NCBI GenBank assembly: GCA_023053575.1
Contig: JAKZAP010000009.1
Coordinates: 12,009,869 to 12,073,868 of the forward strand
Length of the DNA stretch: 64,000 nucleotides
Direction: 5' to 3'
Source of the DNA: Branchinecta lynchi
Lineage: Eukaryota > Arthropoda > Branchiopoda > Anostraca > Branchinectidae
Each line of letters starts with the position of its first letter. Position 1 is the first letter of the stretch. Positions 10,963-20,754 of the stretch are shown here, piece by piece. The notes beneath the pieces were generated by a model. The model ran no database searches, was not told where the DNA came from, and saw nothing but the letters and a program-made list of their open reading frames with translations. Made by a program: the position numbers and the translations under genes.

Positions 10963-13779
10963 CTAAAACAAACTATCACTCTTTACTGTCTCTCTTATCC
11001 ACTCCACATAGTTCGGCACCCTAGTAAACACAGTAGGACTATAGTCATCGCAGTCCGGCACTTTAGTATACGACACAACACCAACAATGGCCCATCGCCC
11101 ATCCTTTAACTGGTAGGACAACGGACCACCAGAATCACCGGTACACGCACCTGTCTTGTCGACTATTCCGCCTGCGCATACTGACTTGTCTGTTGGCATT
11201 ATTTCCTTGTCTTCATTATAAATAGATTGACAATCACTAAGTGACCATATTGGTAATCGAGCAACCTGCAGTGCTGTGTCACCGGCGGCGAACTCCGTCT
11301 TGCCCCATCCTGTTATTATTCCAACCTTATTTTCAGGCTTTAAATTCGGTGGGCTAAGGCAAATTGGTCTTATATTATCATTAAACATGAGTTTGTTCTT
11401 TAAAGTGATTATCGTAATATCATTTTCGGCTCTATCACCGTCAGTCTTATAGTTGTCATGCGCAGATGCACTTTCAGCCAAATGTAGATCTGGGAATGCC
11501 TGAAGCAGAGCCATTTTGATTTTCGAAGTCTGTTCCAAAATTTTCACTGTCAAATTGCCGCTGCCTTCTTCTTTGCCCTGGCGTTGTTTACTAGCTGCTG
11601 AAACACTTACTAACATATCTTTCACAAACTTGAGTGTTTCTTTCTGCTTTCTCAAATCGGTCGTTGCGAGGACATTTAGTATTTCTTGAAGAGCCTGGAG
11701 GATCTCCGTCGGGTTCTCGTCAGGAGCCGGAGTATCAGTGACACTGGCGGTAGCAGATGCAGTAGTGTGCTCCAGCTGTCGTTCTCTCGTCACACTGTCA
11801 ATCACAGCAGTCACTTTGTCATATGGAAGCTCAACGTTTCCAGCGTGTATGAATACATTGGCTGCTCCGCTGATCTTCGTAAGACAATGAGTCGCGGTAA
11901 GGACGTGCATGGGGGTTATTATGGTCGCTCCGCAGTAGTAAAACTGATGCGAGGAGGTTTCGGAATTATAAGCGTGAACTAGGACAGCAGCCATCCAGGG
12001 GTATTGACCCTGTCGTGCACTCTCTCCGTTGATCACGCGAGCGACGTCATGCTGTCGTGTCCCGCAAGCTACATTCTCAGGACGACTAGCCAACTCTTCA
12101 ATATCCCCATTATCGGCGAAGACAAAGTCGGCGAAGTAATAAGTATGATCAGCGATCTCACAACCAAGATAACACTGCGCTTTAATGGCCATGAACAAAT
12201 CCTTAGCAGTTCTTTTCTTTAACATGATAACAGCTTCAAGAGTACCGGTAATTGAGGCGAATGTGTCAGCACAGTTGTTGGCCGTTATATGTACCTTATA
12301 GCTTTGGTCCAACCGTCTAATGAACCCAGGAAGGTCAGCCATCAGCTTGAGTTTTTGCTTACACTTCATTGGCAACTCAATAGTACATATCTCTGTGTCA
12401 TCATCTAAATGGATCGACGCTAGGTTACCATTTGTAATTAAAGAATCTTCCGTTGCGTACTGAGCAGACCCTTCAGAACTGGGATTGGCGGTGGTCGTGG
12501 ACGAAGAGGGAGATACCATCGTGTGCTGGTCAGAATGATGAGTCATTGTATTAGCGTTAGTCGTGGACGAAGAGGGTGCTAGCATCGTATACTCGACAGA
12601 TCCCTCCGAGGTTGGATTATCGGTAGAGGTGGGTGAAGAGGGAGGTAGCTCTGTAGTTGTTGTGGTGGTGGTTGAAGTTTCGGCTAGCGAATCTGAAGTG
12701 AGTAAAGGTTCAGTGACGGAAGCTGTTCCCTGGGACTCATCAACCGACTGCGTAGGAATGAGAGACGAGGTCTGATTGTTGAGGAAAATTGTAGCATGTT
12801 CCTGCTCTGGCGTGTACGTCTCGAAATAGACGAGCTCTGTCGTGGTGGACACATTCAGTGATTCAACTTCTAGCGTAGGCTCGGTAGGCACCAAGGCTAG
12901 TAAGTCGGTGATAGACGTCGGAGATGTCCCAGCGATTTTATTCTCTTCCGAGATCGGATATGCTTCTATGGGTAGAACCACCTCTTCGAAGATGATAGTA
13001 TCATTAGCTGAATAGATTGGAGCTTGACTTAGTGATAGGTTAGGCTGTTTTGTCCCTACGGGCACGGGAGTTTCAGGAAAAAATATTTCATCTATCAACA
13101 TGTCATCGCTTTCTGTTACAGTAGTGGGCTCGGATGACGTACTTTGTGTTGATGAGACAACAGGTTCAAATTGCTGCTCAGGTTTCAATCCCACCTGCTG
13201 GGCAGCTTCCGTATTAATGGGTCTCGCTCCGGCGACAGGAGAGCTAACGTCATGAATGATGGGCTTATCAATTACTGGCTGAAACGACCAAGGGAAGTAA
13301 TTGGGATTATTTTCTAGGAACATATTCATTGGCTGCTTCGATCCGTAACTGACCGGAGGCAGTGGTGCGAAGACGTACGCCTGCTGATGGACTTGTGACT
13401 CGTAAAAATGACTGTCTTGGTCGGAAATCGGACTCTGAAGATCTTGATAATATGGGCTATTCAGAACGGCATTCTCAATCCCAAACGCCCCATGTTGTTT
13501 GATCTTCTGCGTACTCATAAGCAAACTGAGTTGTTCATTCATGAGAAAGGGATTCCACTCCCCCCATAAGCTGTTGGACGGATTCACATGGTTTAGTAAA
13601 TTATTACTGGGTCTGGCATAGTACGGAAGGACTTCGTGGTGGGTTAGGTAGGTTGGCTGAGGGACCAGGTTTAGATGATAGCTGCTCGGCCAAGGATAAC
13701 CAACGAAGAACTGTTTAGATTTCCTGCTGGTCAGTGTGGAAGTTTCTTCGGAACTGGTGAAAGTGGATACGAGGAGTAG
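10963..13779 (-). CDS. Secreted multidomain serine protease (S1A, elastase-like), large 3' exon
   Basis: A trypsin-fold peptidase, probably extracellular and activated by cleavage before VINGES. Residues are counted from the exon start at 13779 (codon 1 = CTA). A hydrophobic stretch (LLLVSTF) looks like the end of a signal peptide. A Ser/Thr/Pro/Glu-rich region of about 440 residues follows, then a Cys-containing module (CTIELPMKC...QCYLGC), then ACGTR, whose Cys should link to PICLSP. The catalytic domain has TATHC (His 631, codon at 11887-11889), NDITII (Asp 787, 11419-11421) and GDSGGP (Ser 883, 11131-11133). His-Asp spacing is 156 residues against about 45 usually. Gly at chymotrypsin position 189 and Thr at 216 and 226 suggest elastase-like specificity. 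No ATG opens the frame. The sequence just upstream, TTTTCTCTTCCAG, is a good 3' splice site, so I begin the exon there. The first exon was not found. Confidence 0.88.
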   Translation of the reverse strand, partial: LLLVSTFTSSEETSTLTSRKSKQFFVGYPWPSSYHLNLVPQPTYLTHHEVLPYYARPSNNLLNHVNPSNSLWGEWNPFLMNEQLSLLMSTQKIKQHGAFGIENAVLNSPYYQDLQSPISDQDSHFYESQVHQQAYVFAPLPPVSYGSKQPMNMFLENNPNYFPWSFQPVIDKPIIHDVSSPVAGARPINTEAAQQVGLKPEQQFEPVVSSTQSTSSEPTTVTESDDMLIDEIFFPETPVPVGTKQPNLSLSQAPIYSANDTIIFEEVVLPIEAYPISEENKIAGTSPTSITDLLALVPTEPTLEVESLNVSTTTELVYFETYTPEQEHATIFLNNQTSSLIPTQSVDESQGTASVTEPLLTSDSLAETSTTTTTTTELPPSSPTSTDNPTSEGSVEYTMLAPSSSTTNANTMTHHSDQHTMVSPSSSTTTANPSSEGSAQYATEDSLITNGNLASIHLDDDTEICTIELPMKCKQKLKLMADLPGFIRRLDQSYKVHITANNCADTFASITGTLEAVIMLKKRTAKDLFMAIKAQCYLGCEIADHTYYFADFVFADNGDIEELASRPENVACGTRQHDVARVINGESARQGQYPWMAAVLVHAYNSETSSHQFYYCGATIITPMHVLTATHCLTKISGAANVFIHAGNVELPYDKVTAVIDSVTRERQLEHTTASATASVTDTPAPDENPTEILQALQEILNVLATTDLRKQKETLKFVKDMLVSVSAASKQRQGKEEGSGNLTVKILEQTSKIKMALLQAFPDLHLAESASAHDNYKTDGDRAENDITIITLKNKLMFNDNIRPICLSPPNLKPENKVGIITGWGKTEFAAGDTALQVARLPIWSLSDCQSIYNEDKEIMPTDKSVCAGGIVDKTGACTGDSGGPLSYQLKDGRWAIVGVVSYTKVPDCDDYSPTVFTRVPNYVEWIRETVKSDSLF

Positions 13780-13792
13780 CTGGAAGAGAAAA
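13780..13792 (-). promoter_or_regulatory. 3' splice site of the protease exon
   Basis: On the minus strand the sequence TTTTCTCTTCCAG directly precedes the coding frame. The only upstream in-frame start-like codon is GTG (13810-13812), which is not a normal start in an animal gene. An intron acceptor is the better reading. Confidence 0.7.
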
Positions 13793-14015
13793 TCAAAAGT
13801 CAGAAAGACCACCGCAAAAGAAAGACTTCACCGAAGTGAAGAAAAATACTTTTACCATGTTTTTACCATTTGCACTCTGATTTCCGTCAGAAGTCGTGTC
13901 TACATCTGTTGCCGCATCACCGACTGATTAGACTTTTTCGATTGATAGTTGGAGGCCTATTGTATGTTTTCGTACGTTATTTCCCTGTTGTCTTTTGTTC
14001 TTTCCTTTTTTCTAT

Positions 14016-14376
14016 AGCAGCCGCGGTAACTCCAGCTCCAATAGCGTATATTAAAGTTGCTGCGGTTAAAAAGCTCGTAGTTGGATATCGGTCTCGATCA
14101 GGTGGTGCCGCCTCGCGGTGTGCACTGCCTTGATTGGACAATCCACCGGACTGTCCGGGGTGCTCTTAACCGAGTGTCCTGGGTGGCCGGTACGTTTACT
14201 TTGAACAAATTAGAGTGCTTAAAGCAGGTGCTCCGCGCCTGAATATCACAGCATGGAATGATGGAATAGGACCTCGGTCTTATTTTGTTGGTTTTCTGGA
14301 CTTGAGGTAATGGTTAATAGAGACAGACGGGGGCATTCGTAGTGCGACGCTAGAGGTGAAATTCTTGGACCGTCGC

Positions 14377-14407
<31 letters not shown>

Positions 14408-14410
14408 AAT
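14016..14410 (+). pseudogene. 18S rRNA fragment (central region)
   Basis: Runs from the universally conserved AGCAGCCGCGGTAA (530-loop equivalent) through TTAAAAAGCTCGTAGTTGGAT, then GAGGTGAAATTCTTGGACCG, to GCGAAAGCATTTGCCAAGAAT. That is about 395 nt of a gene of about 1.8 kb. Both ends stop abruptly inside conserved sequence and there is no flanking rRNA, so it is a dispersed fragment rather than part of an rDNA array. It differs from the canonical GGTAATTCCAGC by one base (GGTAACTCCAGC). Confidence 0.9.
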
Positions 14411-14859
14411 TCTCTACTCCACACTCTTTTGTTGCAAGACACTTTGTGGGTTATAAATATACTTACTTACTTATATAGGTTAATGGTAGGTTAATGGGTA
14501 ATGGTAATGAAGAAAAGACATTTTATGGTTGTAAAATATGGTGGGTGAAAATTAATGTCGTTAGAAAAATAGTAAAAGAAAGGGCACATCTCCGTAGAAA
14601 ATAGAGGGCCTATTGAGGAAGGGAGGAAGAAAAGAGAAGTTTGAGAATAGAAGTTACTTTTAGAGTTGGAACTATAGAAAGAAAGTAGGTTTAACACGAA
14701 AGTGTAAGTGACATTAAACATAGGGTAAACTGTTAGGTAGATTTTGTATTAACGTCACTGAGTTGAATGTGAAGGAGTAGCCAGTTATGCAGTTCGACCT
14801 AAAGCAAGAACGAACGGAAAAGAAAAAGAAGCTATGCGGAAATTTTGTTTGCCTATAGC
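14411..14859. other. Unassigned sequence
   Basis: AT- and purine-rich sequence between the 18S fragment and a hAT MITE. A run of overlapping ACTTAC motifs at 14460-14472 could read as a minus-strand splice donor for the missing protease first exon, but I saw no convincing signal-peptide frame beside it. Confidence 0.3.
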
Positions 14860-15098
14860 CAGGCCCATATCCAGGATTTTTTTTTTGGAGGGGGGGGGGT
14901 TGCCTGTGGGTCGGACAAAAAAGTACAAAAAAGACATAAATCAGAGGGAAAAGCCTATAAAAATTATTATTTTTCTATGAATACTCTTTGAGCCCAAGCT
15001 GACTTTGAAACATTTATTCAAACAATGTTTTCTATGCTTCGGGGGGGGGGGGGGGGGGGGGTCAACCCCCTTCCCCCCCCCCCCTGGAGACGGCCTTG
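14860..15098. mobile_element. hAT MITE, CAGGCCCGTATCC family, copy 1
   Basis: Starts CAGGCCCATATCCAGG, ends CCTGGAGACGGCCTTG, and is flanked by exact 8-bp duplications CCTATAGC (14852-14859 and 15099-15106). Internal features shared with other copies are poly-G after the left end, 'GACATAAATCAGAGGGAAAAGCC', and poly-C before the right end. An insertion of about 60 bp relative to the 181-bp copy at 20362 occupies the middle. Confidence 0.8.
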
Positions 15099-15127
15099 CC
15101 TATAGCCTATATTTTGATGTTTCGATA

Positions 15128-15430
15128 GAAAGCACGATGCAAAACTCATCTCAGAATAGTATTACGAAGTTGTACGAAAAACTAGCATGGAGGGCTAACT
15201 GATGCTACTACATGCTTCTACTTCAAGGCTACCGTGTTACTGCATTCTACTGCATGCTACTATTAGCAAGACTGGATGCTCCAGCAAGACAGGATGCTAC
15301 TAGATCCTACTACTTAAGATTGGCCCAGTCTGAGGCGCATTAAATGATAGTACTTTTTACTATTACATATCAGTAGATGCAACTTTTTCGTACAACTGTC
15401 ATACAACTACGCAGGCTACAGATTTTTTTA
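15128..15430. repeat. Dispersed repeat, about 290 bp, copy 1
   Basis: Shares nearly continuous similarity with 61185-61455 in the same orientation ('CTACATGCTTCTACT', 'AAGATTGGCCCAGTCTGAGG'). The ends contain GTTGTACGAAAAA and its reverse complement, suggesting a TIR element. It is rich in 'ATGCTACTA' micro-repeats. Confidence 0.6.
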
Positions 15431-15479
15431 TCCGGAGTATATAAAATCTAACAAAAAAAAAAGAAAAACCATCGTTTCC

Positions 15480-15726
15480 TGACACTTATCCGTGTCCTCA
15501 GGGACCCATAAATTTCCTGTAATGACTCGCCATACAGAGGGCTTGTGAATAAGAAATTTCTGATGCGCTCTTGACCGAGCGTCAGATAGTTCGATAAATA
15601 CCCAGATGGATGAAATAGCCGACTGTCCAGATAGACAAAATTTTTTGCAGCTGTTGTGCTGAACTAGGAATATTTCTCTGTAATTGAAGAGTATCCTGGA
15701 TCTTTTCAAGAATAACACCTTTTCAC
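15480..15726. repeat. Repeat arm matching 16588-16650 in inverted orientation
   Basis: 'AGGGACCCATAAATTTCCTG' followed by 'TAATGACTCGCCAT' recurs inverted near 16590-16640. The two copies flank the elements between them, so they may be diverged termini of one larger inverted structure or two insertions of one family. Confidence 0.45.
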
Positions 15727-15730
15727 TTAA

Positions 15731-16142
15731 GGCGTATTCTCGCCGTTCCTGGAGGACTCCTAGGGAAATCAAAGGGAACGAAGAGAATAGAGGGAGTCAC
15801 TCCACGAGGACTCTGCCTAGGAAAACAGCGAGAACACGGGGAATGTTTCGAAGATGGATTTTGTTTGAAAAAAAAAAATATGCAGTTGACAAAATTAGTC
15901 TGGATCCACTTTACTTTTGGTTTTCTTTACACTGATTCTTTTTAATTAATTTTACATTGCACCAACACCAGCAAAAACTGATTCCCCTCCAAATATGAAA
16001 GGGAGTCCTTTTGATGATGGTGATGATAATCGGAGCATTCCCCGTTCGTGGGGACTCGCGAGAATACGGGGAATGAGTCCCCCCCCCCACAAACAAAAAC
16101 GCGGGCACTCCTCAAGTGGAGTCCTCGGGGAACGGCGAGAAT
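15731..16142. mobile_element. 'GCCGTTCC' TIR-family element, best-preserved copy
   Basis: Left end GGCGTATTCTCGCCGTTCC preceded by TTAA; right end GGAGTCCTCGGGGAACGGCGAG. The interior has 'CAGCGAGAACACGGGGAATG', a poly-A run, 'TGGATCCACTTTAC', 'TTAATTTTACATTGCACC', 'GATGATGGTGATGATAAT'. It is about 410 bp with no ORF of substance. Other copies lie at 5056, 56930, 57960 and 58360. A right end at 58618-58641 (GATACGCCTTAA) also has TTAA beside it, hinting at a TTAA target. Confidence 0.65.
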
Positions 16143-16475
16143 TCACCTTTAGAAATAAAGTGTTATGACCAATTAAGTTTACATTATTTCGTGCCTAGAT
16201 CTCCAACAACACCTTCAATGGGTAAAAACACTACACTGTCAGAAGTTACATAACGACAATAGAAGGATGCGCAGTTTCAACAGATAACACTTTGGGATGT
16301 TATCTGTTATGTTTCTTTCGTTCCCGTTAGTATTTTTACCAATTGAAGGTGTTGTTGGAGATCTAGGTACGAAATATTGTAGACTTAATTGGTTATAACA
16401 CTTTATTTCTAAGTGAAAAGGTGTTGTTATTGAAAGTGTTATACAACTTCTGTTATGAAACTTCTGACAGTGTGG
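16143..16475. repeat. Long palindrome with about 90-bp arms
   Basis: The segment with 'CCTAGATCTCCAACAACACC' (about 16143-16235) is repeated inverted at about 16335-16425. A further inverted pair, CACTGTCAGAAGTTACATAAC / GTTATGAAACTTCTGACAGTG, lies at about 16234 and 16453. The minus-strand frame through it is an artefact of the palindrome. Confidence 0.65.
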
Positions 16476-16659
16476 TGGCATGCTGGCAATTTTGTATATC
16501 TGAGCAAGGACACCGATTCGACCCAAGCGGAATTTTTGGAAACTAGGTGAGGCTCGGGCAATAAAGCAACATAGAAGCATAGGAAATGACAAGCCCCCTG
16601 AATGGCGAGTCATTACAGGAAATTTATGGGTCCCTGGTGTCATTAAGTAATTAGGATCC

Positions 16660-17298
16660 AAGACGAAACACGTGGGATGATTATCACGCGAAGTGTCCTA
16701 GTAAGCCGAAACTTAGCACAAGCACGCACATGTCGGAAGCAAAATTTTGGACAATCCTGCTTTCCCTCGAGGAAAAGATCCAGGCTAACAGTAGAAGCAG
16801 GAATCTAGCTTTGAACATGGCATACTTTTTGCACACATTGTTTGAAGAGACAGAAAGATCAACAAAAGAGTCGTCCATAGAAAAATCCCATTGACAGACT
16901 GCAGTTCATACAGCAAACAGCTTCAACTCTTGGAATCTGTAACTTTACTTTGCACCTTATCATAGGTAAGCTTTTGCCAAGTAAATTTAAGAAATGATAA
17001 AAAATAAGAGTACAAAATAATACAAAAATAGGCCAAATACTCGGTGTAAGAAATGCTTAAAAAAACTTCCCAGAGTTTTAAAGTTTAGCCGAACAGGGTT
17101 GAGATACGACAATACAGTTATCCATCACTTATTCACTGAAGTAGGCTTGAAGACCAAATAAAGTGCGACACCCCGTTGCTCGGTGTTCATAATTATTGAT
17201 TTGCATCGAACATACTTGTCTTTTTTTGCAGAAGATGTCGAACTTGCGTATTTCAAAATCCGAGCGTATTTTACGCACGTTTTGAGCTTGAAAAGATT
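16660..17298. other. Unassigned sequence
   Basis: I see no supported gene or repeat boundary. Confidence 0.3.
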
Positions 17299-17364
17299 TC
17301 TAGCAATACGGACGTCTACAAATACAAAACGGACCGATTTCTCAAATACGTCCGTATTGCTAGA
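17299..17364. repeat. Small perfect hairpin (17-bp arms)
   Basis: TCTAGCAATACGGACGT (17299-17315) is exactly repeated inverted at 17348-17364 around a 32-bp spacer. It could be a very small MITE. No TSD is evident. Confidence 0.6.
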
Positions 17365-17365
17365 A

Positions 17366-18057
17366 GTGACCTACATTGTTGTTATCGCCGGGAGAGGATT
17401 CTGAAAACCCTTTGCAGACGTACGTTTGCTGGCTTGGGGCAGCTCCGGGGATAACGAGCAGAATGTTCGAAGCTGTAATTAAGGTTACAAAATGTAATTA
17501 GGGTTACAAAACCGTAAATGGACCAGTTTTGCAACAACTCAGTTTCATGTTGGACTATAGTGAACTATAATGATTTTCTTCTCAACATCCCAGGATTAAC
17601 TAGGTTATTCGGGGAGAAAGGTTTTCTAGAGTTTCTAGACTAGACTCTAGTTTCTAGACTTTTCTAGAGTTTCTAGATGCCAAAATTTCATCAGTCACAT
17701 CCATTTCATGTCATTTTTTTTGTTTCCTACTGAAGAATAAAAAGGAAGTATCAGTTTGACGTCTTGTTCCTTTTCTTTCAGTAAAAAAAAAATCTTATTT
17801 GAATAATTTTTATAGTTAAGGGCACTACAAAAATCTAGTCTGTTTCATATAACAATCAGAAACGCTGTGTCGTTCTAATTGATCTCCTGAACGTTAAACA
17901 ACAGCATTCAAGATTAGGTGTATCTTGTTATTTTTCTTTTTTCTAATTTAGCAACCCAAAAAGCTGCCTTTTCTTTGATCTAGTGTGACCACTTCGGCGT
18001 CTAATTCTGCGCAGCAATAAGACAAGTGTGACCAAGCTCTTGGCAGAGTCAAAATAA
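17366..18057. other. Unassigned sequence with a TCTAGA-rich patch
   Basis: About 17620-17680 consists of overlapping TTTCTAGAC/TCTAGAGT motifs. I see nothing else that can be supported. Confidence 0.3.
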
Positions 18058-18765
18058 TTCAGTGTGCAACCCAAGATATAAAATTAGCTGGCTTTTCAGT
18101 TAAACTTTAACTACACTTTACAAATATTTTCTGCCGTAAGAGGAGTAAAAACAAAGATAGAATTGAAGACGAACGTAACACTAGCATTTGACATATATAC
18201 ACATCTTTATATTACTGTACATGCCAATTATGGAGTGGTTTACCCGATGAAGCTGTCTCTCAGCCAAGTATGATGTCGTATACAGTCACCTTGCCAATTC
18301 ATCATTTGATACGGTGTGCGCACCCTTTCCTGCGTCCGCAATAACTTAAACATGGTCGAAATCCAGTGTTGTATACGGTATGTAGCGAGATATTTACTGA
18401 CCGAGCTGGTGTCAGCTGAATTTTTATATCTGTTCTTATTTTGTTGTATTATGTTGATGTGACACGAAACCTACTAGTCGGCTTGTCCGTGTTATGGCTT
18501 TCTTAAATATAATTGAATTGAAATAAGTTTCAGTCAATTATTCGACAAATTAATAATTTAATTTGAGAAAACTTGGTTATTTGGTCAAGTTTTGTTAGTC
18601 ACTGAGGGGACACTACCGTGTGATTATGGTGGATTTGTGCAGCCATAAATCGGTTATCCATTGAGCGTTGAGGTTTTTCGGGCAATTACTTTTTACAGAC
18701 ACTTAAAGTTTAACTGAAAGGCCAACTAATTTGTGTGTCATTTAATTGAATACACTGAATAATTT
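18058..18765. mobile_element. TIR element, 'TTTCAGTTAAACTTTAA' arms
   Basis: Left arm ATTCAGTGTGCAAC...TTTCAGTTAAACTTTAACTAC pairs with a right arm containing ACTTAAAGTTTAACTGAAAG...ACTGAAT. It is about 700 bp with no transposase frame. A related terminus lies near 45130-45185 (TTTAACTGAAAAGTCAGC...TACACTGAATTA). Confidence 0.55.
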
Positions 18766-19543
18766 GGATTCTGGCAAGGGATTTTTATTTTCCACTGTCT
18801 GCTCTAGTTATGACGTTCGGAATATCTGCGGCCGTCCCTTCAACGCAAATTCTACTATGAAGCGGGAAATTTTGATCGCAACACAAACGCGGCTTTTCAG
18901 TGGGTAGTCATGAGCTTAGTGAAGACTGCTTAGTGCCTGAACAAATAAAAAATCATAAATCTTTCTGGTAAGGCATACAATACAGATACAAGATGCTTAT
19001 TTAGAGTGGAACCTTATGCGTTTATTGTCTTTGCATGATACATGGCGTGTGTATACTCTCAATAACGTATCGGCCCCAAAAAGCTGGCAGAAGCGATCGA
19101 CGCTAAATAAAACTCCCTAAATAAGCCTATAAGCTATGTTTGGGATTTTCATAGCGATATTTAACGACTTCGATCCCTTGGGTTACCACGAATTCAAAAC
19201 CAAAGGTGGATATTTGATATGGATATCCGGCGAGGTCTGTTAACAATCATGAGTTCAAAGTTTGAAACTAAATTGCAGTGTCTTCTAAACTTTAAAGCGA
19301 ATACGTTAGCGACCAAAAACATGTCGCTTGTTATTCCAATACTTGATGTACCGTATTATCTTTGATAAACTCCCTTCAAGTTTGTTTTGTATGTCTTTTT
19401 CTTTTTTCCCTCCTTTATGCTCTGATTTGTTTCTTTGAACAAAAAAATAAAATAAGGAAAATTAACCCCCACGCATTGCCGGAAAGCAGCCTTATGGTGC
19501 GGCCAGAAATTAAATTCAATAACGTCGTTTTACTTCCGACCGC
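18766..19543. other. Unassigned sequence
   Basis: I see no gene or element terminus between the 18058 element and the hAT MITE at 19552. Confidence 0.3.
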
Positions 19544-19551
19544 ATTCTGCT

Positions 19552-19916
19552 TAGTGTTGGGCGATATTTGGATTTTTCGATATATCGATATTTTTACTTT
19601 CGATATTCGATAATCGATATATCGATATCGATATTTCTTTAGTATGTTTCTCTATAGTATAGTCTTGTTTCGCCCAAATTTACTAAAGAAATTGTCGTTA
19701 AATAGCATCTTGCATCAGCTCAAACTGCGGATAAATAAGAACTGACTTACGGAAAACATTACTGCTCCAATTTCGGATATGTAAATGTTGGTTATGTCGG
19801 ATTATTTACAATAATTATGAGTGAAAAAATATCGTTTTCGATATCGATATTTACGTTTCGATATTTGATATCGATATTTGGTCCGATATATCGATATCGA
19901 ATATCGCCCAACACTA
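19552..19916. mobile_element. hAT MITE made of ATCGAT palindromes
   Basis: Ends TAGTGTTGGGCGATAT and its exact reverse complement, flanked by 8-bp duplications ATTCTGCT (19544-19551 and 19917-19924). The subterminal regions are arrays of GATATATCGATATCGATATT. The TAGTG..GGGCG terminus and 8-bp TSD fit hAT. Confidence 0.85.
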
Positions 19917-19924
19917 ATTCTGCT

Positions 19925-20353
19925 TAAAATCAGGAACGTGTCAAAGCTGACCATATGTAAGACGGTTGATAAGAGTTGAATTTATGGCGAGAAGAATCAG
20001 TCTGGATTTAAAAACAGATTTTTTTTTACAAATCAAAGCCGTTCTGATTCAAATCATGACAAGGAGTCTACTAATCCAATTAGTTCATTGGATATCTCAT
20101 AGGATATCCGGCGAGAATCCCGACAATCAGATAGAAATACCCCAACAATCAAATTGCTTTCTACAATTATTAAATCAATAAAACATATTTTATGTAAATA
20201 AAACAAATACGTCAGTTACGAGGCTTTGACAGCGATATTTCGTCCCATCTTCAGTTTGTAAATTGTTTTGTTCGTGTTATAATTATTATAATATCTAACG
20301 CTGACTAACAGAAAAGCTGGTTAGGGTAGTTGCGTGGTAGAACGTCATGGTGT
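19925..20353. other. Unassigned sequence
   Basis: Short stretch between two hAT MITEs with no supported gene. Confidence 0.3.
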
Positions 20354-20361
20354 GACAAGAA

Positions 20362-20542
20362 CAGGCCCGTATCCAGGAATTTATTTCGGGGGGGGGGGGG
20401 GGAGGGGGGGTTGCCTGCGGGTCGCACAACAAAGTAAAAAAAAAAGGCATAGACCAGAGGGAAAAGCCTATAAAAATGAGTATTTTTGTATGTTTTGGGG
20501 CGGGGGGCGACCCCCTAACCCCCCACCCTGGATACGGCCTTG
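20362..20542. mobile_element. hAT MITE, CAGGCCCGTATCC family, type copy
   Basis: 181 bp from CAGGCCCGTATCCAGG to CCTGGATACGGCCTTG with 8-bp duplications GACAAGAA (20354-20361, 20543-20550). A long G-run lies inside the left end and C/G-runs inside the right end, with 'CATAGACCAGAGGGAAAAGCC' and 'TATTTTTGTATGTTTTGGGG' between. Frames through it are artefacts of the homopolymers. Confidence 0.85.
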
Positions 20543-20754
20543 GACAAGAACTACACTTCATAGTTACAACATGAAAAAAACCATCACCTACTGCACCTCC
20601 GGATGCCAAATATTTTATTACTTATTAAAAGCTCGTTAGCGTTATCAAGAAGTATTAATTTAGGAGAAGGCCCGTAATTAAAATCTTAAGAAACTACCTG
20701 CTCGGACTTCTGGAAATAACCTCTTATCTGCAATACATCGTTGGTTCACTAAAG

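Noticed and set aside
13780..13812. Signal peptide MVFLTFDFLFQ as the true protease N-terminus
   Set aside because: The 'M' is a GTG codon, and the segment is a polypyrimidine tract ending in CAG. An intron acceptor fits better in an animal gene.
14016..14410. Functional rDNA locus
   Set aside because: Only the middle of 18S is present, with abrupt ends and no 5.8S, ITS or 28S.
16239..16661. 140-codon minus-strand ORF
   Set aside because: It runs through a palindrome and a dispersed repeat, with no domain recognised.
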